From NCBI GenBank assembly GCA_964525995.1, contig CAZGIM010000020.1, forward strand, positions 13,335-77,334: a stretch of DNA of 64,000 nt, read 5' to 3'. Below are positions 19,723 through 28,494 of this stretch, one piece after another. This DNA is from CAIVAT01 sp964525995. GTDB taxonomy: Bacteria > Bacteroidota > Bacteroidia > Bacteroidales > FEN-979. Numbering within the stretch: position 1 is the first letter of the stretch; each line of letters opens with the position of its first letter. A model generated the notes under the pieces. That model was not told where the DNA came from. It did no database searches and was given only the letters and a program-made list of their open reading frames with translations. The position numbers and the translations under genes are program-made.

Positions 19723-19839
19723 AAATCAGGAAAAGAAAACAAAATGCAACCTAAATAAATTGTCTGCCATCGTCATGGTGTCATGGTGCAGTGGTGAAAT
19801 GAATCCAAAATAAGGCAATGGGCATTAGGCGTTGGGAAT

Positions 19840-20096
19840 TAGGGAAGAACAATAATTTAAAATTCAAATGCAAATGTCAAAATGCAAAATTCAATCAGGC
19901 ATTAGATAATAGCAAATAGAATATAGGGTTTTTCCGTTTTCCATTTTCCATTGTCAATTTTCCATTGTCAATTGTCCATTGTCATTCAGCTAATCAGAAA
20001 ACCCAGTCACTTCAACTACGCTCAGTGTCCGTAATTTATCCAACCTGTCCACTTGTCCACTTGTTCACCAGTCCACTGGTCCACTCGTTCCGTCCG
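19840..20096. repeat. Mosaic of word-like tandem repeats 3' of lpxL
   Basis: Read in the sense of the upstream lpxL gene (minus strand), the sequence directly after the stop codon is an octamer array (GTGGACCA, GTGGACTG, GTGAACAA, GTGGACAA). Next come a GACTGG/GATTAGCTGAATGAC stretch and a 7/14-bp array (GGACAATTGACAAT, GGAAAAT; 19935-19984). These are followed by TTTTGCATTTTGACATTTGC words and AATTATTGTTCTTCCCTAAT with CCTAATGCCC words. The octamer and CCCTA modules recur in the same order at 22495-22730. No gene is present in 19723-20096. Confidence 0.7.
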
Positions 20097-20990
20097 CTAG
20101 TCCACCGGCCTGGTAAATTTCCAGCGTTTGTGCGACCAGAGCCAGTACTCTGGCTTCGCGCGGATCGATTCCTCTAATCGCTTCATGAAAGCCGTTACAA
20201 TCGCTCCTTCGGGAAGTTCGGCGGGGTTTTCGGAAATCAGTTCGGTACGGAAGGTATAATATCCCCTTTTGACAAACTGGATATCTATGTAAACCACCGG
20301 CATATTAAAACGGCGGGCTAATTGTTCGTATCCTTTATGACAAGGCGTATCCTGGTTGAGAAACCGGAGCCAAATGCTGTTCTGCAGGTCGAATGGCCGC
20401 TGATCTACCCCGAAAACGTAGGCCAGCGCCCGGTTCCGGTTCCCAGTCATGAACCTGAGTGTCTGTTTCACCGGCAGGATATCCATATCATACATCCCCC
20501 GGGTCTTTTGCTGGTACTCTTCGACATAAGGATTGCTAAAAGGACTGTAAATAACGATAAACCTGTGCTTCATCTGTTTCCCAAGGATCTTTCCCCATTC
20601 GTGGTTCCCGTAATGTCCGCCGATCAGCATAACACTCTTCCCCTGCTCGAAAAAGCGGTTGGTAAGTTCGGGGTTAACCGCCCTGAACCGCTTGATCAGT
20701 GCCGGAATGGACATAGTGTAACCTTTCAGCGTTTCGGCGACAAGATCACAGAAAAAGCGGAAAAATTTTTTTGCCAGTTCTTCAATTTCGTGGGCGCTTT
20801 TTTCGGGAAACGAATTTTTAAGATTGTTAAAAACCACATCACGGCGGTATCTGATCCCATAATAGACCAACAGGTAAAAAAAACGGGAAAAGATCTGGAG
20901 CAGCCAGAACGGCATGATCCGGAAGGTCTGTATAAAGAACCAGCTGATGCAGAACACCAGGTAATCGACTATTTTCTTTGTTTGTTTCAA
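20097..20990 (-). CDS. LpxL/HtrB-family lipid A acyltransferase
   Basis: A 297-residue inner-membrane acyltransferase that would transfer a secondary acyl chain to lipid A. The N-terminus is a membrane anchor (about 9-45). The catalytic H-x4-D/E type motif is GHYGNHEWG. Other family hallmarks are RRDVVFNNLKNSFPE near residue 50, IYSPFSNPYVEE, VDQRPFD and the C-terminal PEYWLWSHKRWK. Length is normal. It sits 45 bp downstream of the CrtI-like oxidoreductase in the same direction and may be the last gene of the lipid cluster. A repeat array starts right at its stop codon. Confidence 0.88.
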   Translation of the reverse strand: MKQTKKIVDYLVFCISWFFIQTFRIMPFWLLQIFSRFFYLLVYYGIRYRRDVVFNNLKNSFPEKSAHEIEELAKKFFRFFCDLVAETLKGYTMSIPALIKRFRAVNPELTNRFFEQGKSVMLIGGHYGNHEWGKILGKQMKHRFIVIYSPFSNPYVEEYQQKTRGMYDMDILPVKQTLRFMTGNRNRALAYVFGVDQRPFDLQNSIWLRFLNQDTPCHKGYEQLARRFNMPVVYIDIQFVKRGYYTFRTELISENPAELPEGAIVTAFMKRLEESIRAKPEYWLWSHKRWKFTRPVD

Positions 20991-21035
20991 GTGTTTGATT
21001 CCGTTAAGGGGCGGGGTAAAGATACGGGGAAATTT

Positions 21036-22490
21036 TCAACGAACCGTCAACCTTTCCTGTCTGAGCGCTTCGAGCGCTGCAAAATATCCCGAGTAGATCA
21101 CTCCGGAGAAACCGCCGCCGAATTTATCCCATGCGGAAGCGATGTGCAGGTTGGCGACCGGACTGATCCGTTGTTTACTCCTCAGTCCCGGATTCTGGGC
21201 AAATCCGTATACCGCTGCACCTGTGTTCAATGTGTAACGTTTCATGGTTCGCGCCGTGGCCGCGTCGTACCAAACGAGGTGACTGTTAAGGCCCGGAACC
21301 AATTGTTCAAGCCGGGAAAGGAACGAAGCGGTCACTTCTGCTTTCCTCTGTTTATAATCTTCCGGGGTCATTCCATCCCAGTCCGACAAGTAATCCTCCG
21401 CAACCAGGGCAGCAAAGCCCTTCCCCTCCGGGGCAAGTCCCGACCGGATGTGGCTGTAATCGGTCAATACATAGGTTTTATCCTCGAACCTTCCATGACT
21501 ATTCCTGCCGATATCATTCAGGGTATTCACATCCGGCCCATATACACAGGTACAGTAGCACAGATTTCCGATCTCTCTGAGCGGCCGGTCAAAGCAAAGG
21601 TAAAGGGTATAGAGCGAAGCCCCCGGCACCCGGTCGCTGATGATATCTTTCAATTTATTGCCAGATTCAGTGGGCAACAATGAGGAAGTGACCTGCGGAA
21701 GAGCGGCATTCACAACCACCTGTTTTGTCCGGGCCGTATGATCGGTTCCATCGCGGAGCGACCGGTATTTTACGCCGGAACACAGCCCCGAATCCATAAG
21801 AATTTCAACGGCCAGATGACGGTAAAGCACCTTTCCTCCGTGCGATTCAATGTATCCCGCCAGGTAATCCGATAAAACCTGTGAGCCGCCTTCGATGAAT
21901 ACACTTCCTGAATTATAATAAGTACCCTGGGCCTGGGCATAATAGTCCATACTCAGCAAATAGGGATCATCGCTGAAGGCCATCAGATTTCCCAGCAGGA
22001 TCAGCTTCAGCTCCTCATCCCGGATCAGGCGGTCTAAATAGCTGCCAATGGATTCAAAGGCCTCCGCTTCACTTTCGGGTCGGTACTTCCTGAATTGTTC
22101 CATCCTGTTGAAATAGGTATCCAGTCCGGCAGCTTCGTGTGGAAATTCCGCCATCAATATCGCTTTCGCGGCATGCAGATCGTGCGGAACAGTAACATCC
22201 TTTCGTTGTGTTATGGCGCGGTAAAAATGGGGTATTTCAGGGAACTTCACATGGTTAAAAACATCGAGCTCCGTGAAGATCTTCTGTTTGAGGTTTCCTC
22301 CCCCAAAGCCATCCATTTCGTGCAGACCCGCCTCAACGCGGAATTCCTTATGCCGGAAAGTCGTGGCATAGCCTCCGGGAACGGAATGCTGTTCGAGGAG
22401 CAGAACCCGTTTCCCTTCCCGCGATAATTTGGTTCCGGCTGTCAATCCGCCCAGTCCGCCGCCAATGATAATAACATCGAAAAAATCCAA
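21036..22490 (-). CDS. FAD-dependent phytoene desaturase-like oxidoreductase (CrtI/retinol-saturase type)
   Basis: A 484-residue flavoprotein. The N-terminus is a Rossmann FAD site (DVIIIGGGLGGLTAGTKLSR), followed by LLLEQHSVPGG and a C-terminal IASAWDKFGGGFSGVIYSG where the flavin binds. This is the architecture of the CrtI, CrtISO and retinol-saturase family, which saturates, desaturates or isomerises polyenes. No phytoene synthase or other carotenoid gene is nearby. The neighbours are acyl-CoA ligase, FabH and LpxL, so a substrate from fatty-acid or polyene metabolism is possible. The exact reaction cannot be set from sequence. Confidence 0.82.
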   Translation of the reverse strand: MDFFDVIIIGGGLGGLTAGTKLSREGKRVLLLEQHSVPGGYATTFRHKEFRVEAGLHEMDGFGGGNLKQKIFTELDVFNHVKFPEIPHFYRAITQRKDVTVPHDLHAAKAILMAEFPHEAAGLDTYFNRMEQFRKYRPESEAEAFESIGSYLDRLIRDEELKLILLGNLMAFSDDPYLLSMDYYAQAQGTYYNSGSVFIEGGSQVLSDYLAGYIESHGGKVLYRHLAVEILMDSGLCSGVKYRSLRDGTDHTARTKQVVVNAALPQVTSSLLPTESGNKLKDIISDRVPGASLYTLYLCFDRPLREIGNLCYCTCVYGPDVNTLNDIGRNSHGRFEDKTYVLTDYSHIRSGLAPEGKGFAALVAEDYLSDWDGMTPEDYKQRKAEVTASFLSRLEQLVPGLNSHLVWYDAATARTMKRYTLNTGAAVYGFAQNPGLRSKQRISPVANLHIASAWDKFGGGFSGVIYSGYFAALEALRQERLTVR

Positions 22491-22494
22491 AATT

Positions 22495-22730
22495 CAAAAA
22501 TTAGGCAATAGGCTTTAGGCAATAGGCAATAGGGAAACAAACAATAATTAAAATTTTTCCCATCAGCACATTTTCAATCAGTCATTCAGTCAATTAGTCA
22601 ATTTTTTATCTCTGTCTCCAGTTCACCAGTCCTCAGTCCACTTGTTCACTTGTCCACTGGTCCACTGGTCCACTTGTTCACTGGTCCGCTGGTCCGCTGG
22701 TCCACTGGTACAACTCTTCGTCCAACTCGT
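22495..22730. repeat. Mosaic of word-like tandem repeats 3' of the acyl-CoA ligase
   Basis: In the sense of the ligase (minus strand), about 20 bp after its stop, an octamer array begins: CCAGTGGA, CCAGCGGA, CCAGCGGA, CCAGTGAA, CAAGTGGA and more, about 9 units (about 22637-22710). It is followed by TTGACTAATTGACTGAATGA words, AATTATTGTTTGTTTCCCTA, and CCTATTGCCTATTGCC words. The same modules follow lpxL in the same order. No gene is seen here. Confidence 0.75.
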
Positions 22731-24515
22731 TCAGATAGTTCTGCTCACCGAATAGATCTGGTCGATCACTTTGACATATTTCTCGAGGATGAATTTCCTT
22801 TTCAGTTTCAGCGTATGTGAGAGTTCGCCTGAGTGGGGCGACCATTCGTCTTCGACCAATTGAAATCGTTTGATGTATTGAAATTCTTCCAGGTGGCGGT
22901 TAAATTTATTGATGATCTCCTGATAATGTTGAAGGACCTTCGGATTGTTGATCATCCGGCTGGTTTGCTGATGGCGGCATCCCCTGTTGGCGCACCATTC
23001 GGCCAGAAGCTGGAAGTTGGGGGCGATCAGGGCGCTGGCGAACTTTTCACCTTCGCCAAAAACAAAAGCCTGGTCGATGAATGCCGATTCCTTGAGCCGG
23101 TTCTCGATTTCCTGCGGGGAGACGAATTTCCCATTGGCCAGTTTAAAGACCTCTTTTTTGCGGTCGGTCACCATCAGGAAACGGCCTTTCACAATTTCGC
23201 CGATGTCGCCGGTATGGAACCATCCTTCTGCATCGGTTACCTGAGCGGTGGCCTGATCGTCGCCATAGTACCCTAACATCACGTTGGGTCCCTTGCACAG
23301 GATCTCCCCGTCGGCGGCTATTTTTATTTCTACGCCGGAGATGACACTGCCCACGGAGCCCAGCAGGAGGTCGGGACTGGAAGCCCGGTTGATGGTGATG
23401 ATCGGCGAGGTCTCCGTCAACCCGTACATGTTGATCACTTTAACGCCGGCCGCCCAGAAGATGCGTTCGATCCGAGGTTGAAGGGCAGCCCCGCCGCAGC
23501 CGACCATCTGGATCTTTCCGCCGATAGCTTCCCTCCACTTGCTGAAGACCAGTTTATCGGCTAGCCTGTGACGGATGCGGTAATGCCAGGGGTTTCTCCC
23601 ATCGGGGCGGTATTTCAGTCCCAGGGCGATGGACCAGAAAAAGATCTGCTTTTTAAATCCGGTGAGTTTATTACCTTTCTGGAGGATGTTGTTAAAGATC
23701 TTTTCCAGAATCCGGGGAACTGCGTCAAATCCTTCAGGCCGTATTTCACGCATGTTTTCAGCAATCGTTCCAAGGCTTTCGGCATAATAGATGGTCGTTC
23801 CCGAGTACTGGGTCTGATAATTGCCTAAACGTCCGCCCACATGGCAAAGCGGCAGGATGCTGAGATACCGGTATTCGGGTTTCAACCGGAACACATCGGC
23901 GGCGGCCAGGAAGTTAGAAACCAGGTTCCGGTGGGAGAGCAGGACGCCCTTGGAAGGTCCGGTCGTTCCCGAGGTATAGATAAGCGCTGCCGGATCGTCG
24001 GGTGTGATTTCATTCCGGATTTTTTCGAGAAGCGCAGTCTGTTCTCTTCCTTGTTTCCGTCCCAGTTCTAGGATTTCAGTCCAGCAATGTATCCCGGGGA
24101 TCGGGTTAAATGAAAAAATGCGGTCTTCCTGTAAAATGGACGATGCTTCACTGCCAAGCTTGGAATAAAGCTGCTTGTCGCCGAAAATGAGCAGGGAGAC
24201 CCCGGCATGACGGAGGATATGGTTGAATTCGCGATGGCTGAGGGTGGAAAAGATGGGAACGTGAATGATCCCGGCCATGGTCAGTCCCATGTCGACAAAG
24301 TTCCACTCCGGGCGGTTTGTAGTGATGGTGGCTACCCGGTCGCCCTTACCGAAACCCTTGGCCAGCATTCCCAGGCTGAAGCTGGAGCTGTACTCAAGAT
24401 ACTCGTCGGTGGAATAGGATCGCCATTGTTTATCGACCTTGCTGACAAATACGTCCGGTTTGTTAAATTGATTTTTATACCTGTCGAGCAGGTCGAATGT
24501 TCTGGTTACTTCCAT
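22731..24515 (-). CDS. Long-chain fatty acid-CoA ligase (AMP-forming)
   Basis: A 594-residue acyl-adenylate enzyme that activates fatty acids to acyl-CoA. The P-loop-like adenylate motif is LIYTSGTTGPSKGVLLSH, and the A5 motif is INMYGLTETSP. Downstream are GWFHTGDIGE (A7) and VTDRKKEVFKLANGKFVSP, whose conserved Lys region closes the active site. Length and motif order match FadD/FAA-type ligases, specifically the about 600-residue bacterial group. It lies 137 bp downstream of fabH on the same strand, separated by word repeats, so it may have its own promoter. Confidence 0.92.
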   Translation of the reverse strand: MEVTRTFDLLDRYKNQFNKPDVFVSKVDKQWRSYSTDEYLEYSSSFSLGMLAKGFGKGDRVATITTNRPEWNFVDMGLTMAGIIHVPIFSTLSHREFNHILRHAGVSLLIFGDKQLYSKLGSEASSILQEDRIFSFNPIPGIHCWTEILELGRKQGREQTALLEKIRNEITPDDPAALIYTSGTTGPSKGVLLSHRNLVSNFLAAADVFRLKPEYRYLSILPLCHVGGRLGNYQTQYSGTTIYYAESLGTIAENMREIRPEGFDAVPRILEKIFNNILQKGNKLTGFKKQIFFWSIALGLKYRPDGRNPWHYRIRHRLADKLVFSKWREAIGGKIQMVGCGGAALQPRIERIFWAAGVKVINMYGLTETSPIITINRASSPDLLLGSVGSVISGVEIKIAADGEILCKGPNVMLGYYGDDQATAQVTDAEGWFHTGDIGEIVKGRFLMVTDRKKEVFKLANGKFVSPQEIENRLKESAFIDQAFVFGEGEKFASALIAPNFQLLAEWCANRGCRHQQTSRMINNPKVLQHYQEIINKFNRHLEEFQYIKRFQLVEDEWSPHSGELSHTLKLKRKFILEKYVKVIDQIYSVSRTI

Positions 24516-24589
24516 CTGCAGAGATTATCTGCAACAAAGATAAGAGTTTATCGACCTTTTACCAGTTGTAAGAGAAAAGGAATTCAATT

Positions 24590-24652
24590 GTTTTCTTTCA
24601 AAATGTAAATTGCATCCATCATTTTGCATTTTACATTTTGAATTTTGAATTC
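24590..24652. repeat. Word-like repeat directly 3' of fabH
   Basis: Sense to fabH, the TGA stop is followed at once by GAATTCAAAATTCAAAATG, then TAAAATGCAAAATG words with a loose 7-9 bp period, up to about 24590. Confidence 0.55.
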
Positions 24653-25642
24653 TCAGTAGGCCCACTTAATCCATATGGAGCCCCAGGTGAATCCCCCGCC
24701 AAAAGCGGCAAGGATGAGATTATCACCTTTTTTCAGCTTGGATTCCCATTCCCAGAGGCAGAGGGGAATGGTAGCATCTGTGGTGTTTCCGTACCGGTCG
24801 ATATTGATCATCACTTTTTCTTTTCCGATGCCCATTCTCCGGGCGGTAGCGTCGATAATCCTCAGGTTGGCCTGATGGGGAACCAGGTAGGCAACATCTT
24901 CGGGGGCCAGGTGATTTCGTTCCATGATTTCGGCAGATACATCGGCCATTCGAGTCACAGCAAATTTAAAAACGGGCTGTCCTTCCTGATAGATGTAATG
25001 TTCGCGGGCATCGACGGTTTCATGCGAGGGAGGTCTCACAGAACCACCAGCTTTCATATGGAGATGAACCCGGCCCGATCCGTCGGTACCGGTTATCGCA
25101 TCCATGATTCCGATCTCTTCTTCGGTTGGTTCGAGCAGGAGGGCGCCGGCGGCGTCGCCGAACAGTACACAGGTTTCGCGGTTGGTATAGTCGGTGATGG
25201 ACGACATTTTATCGGCGCCTACCACGATAACCTTTTTGTACATCCCGGTTTCCACGTATTTGGATGCGGTGATGAGGGCGAAAAGCAATCCGGAGCAGGC
25301 TGCATTCAGATCAAAACTGAAGGCATTGCGAAGTCCGGTCTTGTCGCTGATGATATTGGCGGTAGCCGGGAACATCATGTCCGGGGTAACGGTGGCGCAA
25401 ATGAGGAGATCGATCTCTTCGGGACCAGTACCGGTCTTTTCGAGCAGTCCTTTAACGGCTTCGGCTCCCAGATCGGAGGTGCCTAATCCCTCTCCTTTCA
25501 GAATATGCCGTTCACGGATTCCGGTGCGGGAAAGGATCCATTCGTCGGTGGTCTCCACCATTTTCTCCAGTTCCGCATTGGTCAGAATGTATGGAGGAAC
25601 CCACCCGTGAATTCCTGATATTTTGGCTCTTAATTTTGACAT
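24653..25642 (-). CDS. fabH: 3-oxoacyl-ACP synthase III (FabH)
   Basis: A 329-residue thiolase-fold enzyme that condenses an acyl-CoA primer with malonyl-ACP to start fatty acid synthesis. The catalytic triad is visible: Cys116 in DLNAACSGLL, His in VPHQANLRI, and Asn in RYGNTTDATIP. The N-terminal TTDEWILSRTGIRERH is a family signature. It follows plsX with a 5-bp gap, so the two are very likely cotranscribed and translationally coupled. This plsX-fabH pairing is common across bacteria. Confidence 0.96.
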   Translation of the reverse strand: MSKLRAKISGIHGWVPPYILTNAELEKMVETTDEWILSRTGIRERHILKGEGLGTSDLGAEAVKGLLEKTGTGPEEIDLLICATVTPDMMFPATANIISDKTGLRNAFSFDLNAACSGLLFALITASKYVETGMYKKVIVVGADKMSSITDYTNRETCVLFGDAAGALLLEPTEEEIGIMDAITGTDGSGRVHLHMKAGGSVRPPSHETVDAREHYIYQEGQPVFKFAVTRMADVSAEIMERNHLAPEDVAYLVPHQANLRIIDATARRMGIGKEKVMINIDRYGNTTDATIPLCLWEWESKLKKGDNLILAAFGGGFTWGSIWIKWAY

Positions 25643-25647
25643 GTCGG

Positions 25648-26607
25648 TTAAATATTGTTTGGAGAATACCGCTCCAGCGCATGCTTGATTTTTTGTGACA
25701 AACGGGCATCATGAACCTCTTTGGCCATTAAAATCATGCGACGAATCGCATTGGCATTGGAGATACCATGGCCAACGAGGACGGTAGAGTTGATCCCGAG
25801 GATGGGGGTTCCGCCATAGTTCTCATAATTGAACCGGTCGAGGTAGCTGTCCTTGATCCCGCGCTTGATCATCACCCGGTACATGGCTTCCACCTGTTTC
25901 AGGACAATATTCCCGACGAAACCGTCGCAAACGATCACATCGACATTATCGCGAAACAGTTCGCGCCCTTCAACATTGCCCACAAAGTGATAATCCTTTG
26001 AGTCCTTCATCAACTGAAAGGCTGACTGTGAAGTAAGGCTGCCCTTTTTCTCTTCGGAACCGATGTTGAGCAGTCCGACACGGGGTTTCTTAATATGGAA
26101 GACATGTTCGGCGAAGAGCGAACCCAGGATGCCGAATTGGTACATCACGTCGGGTTTGGCATCCGGATTGGTTCCTACATCGATCAGGACGGTGGCGCCT
26201 CCGTTTTCCTTTGGAATATAAGCCGTAGTAGCCGGCCGGATGATTCCCTGAACGGTGTTGACCGTGTAGATGGATCCCACCATCATGGCTCCGCTGCTTC
26301 CGGCGCCAGCAAAGGCTTGTATCTCTTTATGTTTCAGCATTCTGAAGCCGACGGAGATACTCGAATTGGGCTTATTGATCAGCGCCTTGGTAGGTTGTTC
26401 GTCCATTTCGATCAGATCCGGGGCGTCGACGATCTCGAAGCCCCGGGGATCTGCCTTTTCCTCCCGGAGAAAAGCATGAATAATATCCTTCTCGCCAATC
26501 AGTACAATCTGATCCGATTCAGGGAGTTCCTTCCGGGCCAGAATGGCGCCATGCATGGTGGCTTTCGGAGCGAAGTCGCCCCCTAACACATCCAGACCGA
26601 TTTTCAT
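25648..26607 (-). CDS. plsX: Phosphate acyltransferase PlsX
   Basis: A 319-residue enzyme converting acyl-ACP to acyl-phosphate, the first step toward phosphatidic acid in the PlsX/PlsY route. Family features are the N-terminal MKIGLDVLGGDFAPKA, DAPDLIEMDEQPTKAL, ANGAT-like GAGSSGAMM, LLNIGSEEKKG, NVEGRELFRDNVDVIVCDGF and GAPILGINS-like GGTPILGINS. It lies 21 bp downstream of rpmF, and the order yceD-rpmF-plsX-fabH is classical. Confidence 0.96.
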   Translation of the reverse strand: MKIGLDVLGGDFAPKATMHGAILARKELPESDQIVLIGEKDIIHAFLREEKADPRGFEIVDAPDLIEMDEQPTKALINKPNSSISVGFRMLKHKEIQAFAGAGSSGAMMVGSIYTVNTVQGIIRPATTAYIPKENGGATVLIDVGTNPDAKPDVMYQFGILGSLFAEHVFHIKKPRVGLLNIGSEEKKGSLTSQSAFQLMKDSKDYHFVGNVEGRELFRDNVDVIVCDGFVGNIVLKQVEAMYRVMIKRGIKDSYLDRFNYENYGGTPILGINSTVLVGHGISNANAIRRMILMAKEVHDARLSQKIKHALERYSPNNI

Positions 26608-26628
26608 GGAGGTCGTTTTTGATTAGAA

Positions 26629-26814
26629 CTATTCCGCAGTGGCCTTTACAATGGCCTGTTTCCCACGATAGTAACCACATTCGGGGCATACCCGGTGGTA
26701 AAGGACAGGGGCGCCGCAATTGGAACAAACAATCGTGGTGCGGGCAACAGCTTTGTCGTGGGTTCTTCTTTTATCTCTGCGGGTGGTTGAAATTTTATGT
26801 TTCGGGTGTGGCAT
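26629..26814 (-). CDS. rpmF: 50S ribosomal protein L32
   Basis: A 61-residue basic protein of the large ribosomal subunit. The N-terminus MPHPKHKISTTRRDKRRTH is characteristic, and a four-Cys zinc ribbon is intact (CSNC then CPEC). It sits between yceD and plsX. Confidence 0.97.
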   Translation of the reverse strand: MPHPKHKISTTRRDKRRTHDKAVARTTIVCSNCGAPVLYHRVCPECGYYRGKQAIVKATAE

Positions 26815-26819
26815 AGGAA

Positions 26820-26887
26820 AAATATTTACGATTAATGATTTACGAATTACGAATTATTTAATTGAGTATTAATTAGTTTATTGATAT
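26820..26887. repeat. Word-like repeat 3' of yceD
   Basis: Sense to yceD, shortly after the stop, the sequence reads TTCGTAATTCGTAAATCATT with AATCGTAAAT, an irregular 7-10 bp word family. The same words occur around glmS (36949-37140). Confidence 0.5.
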
Positions 26888-27406
26888 TTACTGTTCCTTC
26901 AGTTTTTTAAGGGCGTCCCAGCGGGGATCGGCCGTGTGGTGACTGGTCAGTTCATGGAGTTTGGCCATGATCGCGGGATTGCAGGTACTATTTCCCTGTT
27001 CATCATCCGGGTGAACTTTCCGAGCGGGCAGTAACAGGTGAATGTACTCGTAGATGAATGGTGTAAGATCTAACTGATGGAGAGATTCCGGAATGATCTG
27101 TACTTCATCGGACTCTTCCTCGTATCGGTCGCCCAGTTTGACAATCAGCCGTTCTTCGCCCGCGACTTCAACATCCAGTGGATCCATGCAGCGATCACAT
27201 CGAACGACAACATGGCCAGCCAGAGTGAAATGAAGATCCATCATCCGTTCCTCCTTCACCATCTTCACGGTAACCGATACCGCACCATCACTGATCTCGG
27301 AATCTTCAGCAACTTCAAAGAACTTTGCTCCAACGTGATAGTCGAATTGATGCGCTCCCGGTTTCAATCCATGAAACGCCAACGTGTATCTTTCCGGATA
27401 GTTCAC
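26888..27406 (-). CDS. yceD: DUF177 (YceD-family) protein
   Basis: A 172-residue protein of the YceD/DUF177 family, linked to 23S rRNA accumulation in other bacteria and almost always encoded next to rpmF. The family core is visible: a beta strand with VVRCDRCMDPLDVEV (CxxC), then ERLIVKL and, after an acidic segment, IYEYIHLLLPARKVHPDDE. It is the first gene of the yceD-rpmF-plsX-fabH operon, with a clear promoter 20-50 bp upstream. Confidence 0.9.
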   Translation of the reverse strand: MNYPERYTLAFHGLKPGAHQFDYHVGAKFFEVAEDSEISDGAVSVTVKMVKEERMMDLHFTLAGHVVVRCDRCMDPLDVEVAGEERLIVKLGDRYEEESDEVQIIPESLHQLDLTPFIYEYIHLLLPARKVHPDDEQGNSTCNPAIMAKLHELTSHHTADPRWDALKKLKEQ

Positions 27407-27425
27407 CGCTCCCTCAAAAAGGCTG

Positions 27426-27456
27426 CAAAATTAAAAATTAATTTGGTGAATACCAA
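27426..27456 (-). promoter_or_regulatory. Promoter of the yceD-rpmF-plsX-fabH operon
   Basis: On the minus strand, TTG (27456-27454), 20 bases, then TAATTTTG (27433-27426) match the Bacteroidota -33/-7 consensus. It starts about 20 bp before the yceD ATG and faces away from the proline dehydrogenase promoter about 60 bp further on. Confidence 0.6.
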
Positions 27457-27513
27457 ATAACTGTTTCCTGTCAACCCTAACAGGGTATGGGCATGTTTTT
27501 TATGGTAAGTCAC

Positions 27514-27543
27514 TTGCAAATCTGCCCAAAATTCATATGTTTG
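27514..27543 (+). promoter_or_regulatory. Promoter of the proline dehydrogenase gene
   Basis: TTG (27514-27516), 19 bases, then TATGTTTG (27536-27543) is a full consensus match. It lies 40 bp upstream of ATG 27583, which rules out the longer frame starting at 27487. Confidence 0.6.
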
Positions 27544-27582
27544 CATGTAACTATAGAAATAACCGTACTTAATCGTTCGACT

Positions 27583-28494
27583 ATGTTCAACAAGATCATT
27601 ACCGGAATCCTGCCCCTGATGCCCAAAAAATTGGTCTGGATCTTTTCGCGGAAATATATTGCGGGTGAATCGGTCGATGATGCCATCGGGGTTTGCCGGT
27701 CGCTCAACGCCCAGGGTATCAAAGCTACCATCGACCTGCTGGGTGAGTTCATTACAGACCTGGCCCAGGCTACGGAGAATAAAAAGGCTTACCTATCCAT
27801 CATCGAACAGATCGAACGCGAAAAGATTGACGCCAACTACTCCCTGAAACCAACCAGTTTCGGACTGCTTCTCGATCCTGAGGTGTGCTACCAAAACATT
27901 CGCGAAATTGTCGCCCAATCGGCCGGCCATGATAATTTCGTACGGATTGACATGGAGGATTCACAGTGTACCGATTTGGAGATTCAGTTATTCAGACGGC
28001 TTGTAACCGAATTTCCCGGACGGGTCGGACTGGTGATCCAGGCATACCTGAGGCGAACCTTGCAGGATTTGAATGAACTTTCCGATTTGAACAGTACGCA
28101 GCATCCGGTCAACATCAGGTTATGTAAAGGGATCTATATCGAGCCAGAAGCGATCGCTTACAAAAAGTATGAAGAGATCAATCATCATTATCTTAAAGAT
28201 CTTGAGTTTTTGTTTCAGCAGGGGTTCTACGTCGGAATCGCAACCCACGATCAGTCCCTGGTGGAGCGCGCTTACAACCTGATCGCGAAATACCGCGCAC
28301 CGAAAAACAGGTTCGAGTTTCAGATGTTGTACGGCGTAACCCCTGAATTAAGGTCTTCGATTGTTGCCAAGGGGCATACCATGAGGGTCTATGTTCCCTT
28401 TGGAAAGGAGTGGTTTGGCTATTCCACCCGCCGACTGAAGGAAAACCCTAAAATCGCCAGCCACATTATTAAAGCGTTGTTTGTAAGGGGATGA
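27583..28494 (+). CDS. Proline dehydrogenase (PRODH, FAD-dependent)
   Basis: A 303-residue PutA-PRODH-type TIM barrel that would oxidise L-proline to pyrroline-5-carboxylate. ATG 27583 was chosen because a consensus promoter sits just upstream. Family marks are a substrate/FAD segment FVRIDMEDSQ, then VQAYLRR-like VIQAYLRRT, NIRLCKGIYIE, GIATHD, FEFQMLYGV and the C-terminal Arg-rich YSTRRLKENP that contacts the proline carboxylate. It is a stand-alone PRODH without the P5C dehydrogenase domain. It converges on the five-module flavoprotein at 28616-31849, which probably serves the same pathway. Confidence 0.88.
   Translation: MFNKIITGILPLMPKKLVWIFSRKYIAGESVDDAIGVCRSLNAQGIKATIDLLGEFITDLAQATENKKAYLSIIEQIEREKIDANYSLKPTSFGLLLDPEVCYQNIREIVAQSAGHDNFVRIDMEDSQCTDLEIQLFRRLVTEFPGRVGLVIQAYLRRTLQDLNELSDLNSTQHPVNIRLCKGIYIEPEAIAYKKYEEINHHYLKDLEFLFQQGFYVGIATHDQSLVERAYNLIAKYRAPKNRFEFQMLYGVTPELRSSIVAKGHTMRVYVPFGKEWFGYSTRRLKENPKIASHIIKALFVRG

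Noticed and set aside
20322..21683. 453-codon plus-strand open frame
   Set aside because: It lies wholly opposite the LpxL and CrtI-like genes, whose motifs are clear. The plus-strand product has no recognisable domain and is a mirror frame of G+C-rich coding DNA.
21036..22490. Carotenoid biosynthesis cluster
   Set aside because: A CrtI-like oxidoreductase alone is not enough; no phytoene synthase, cyclase or hydroxylase gene is present.
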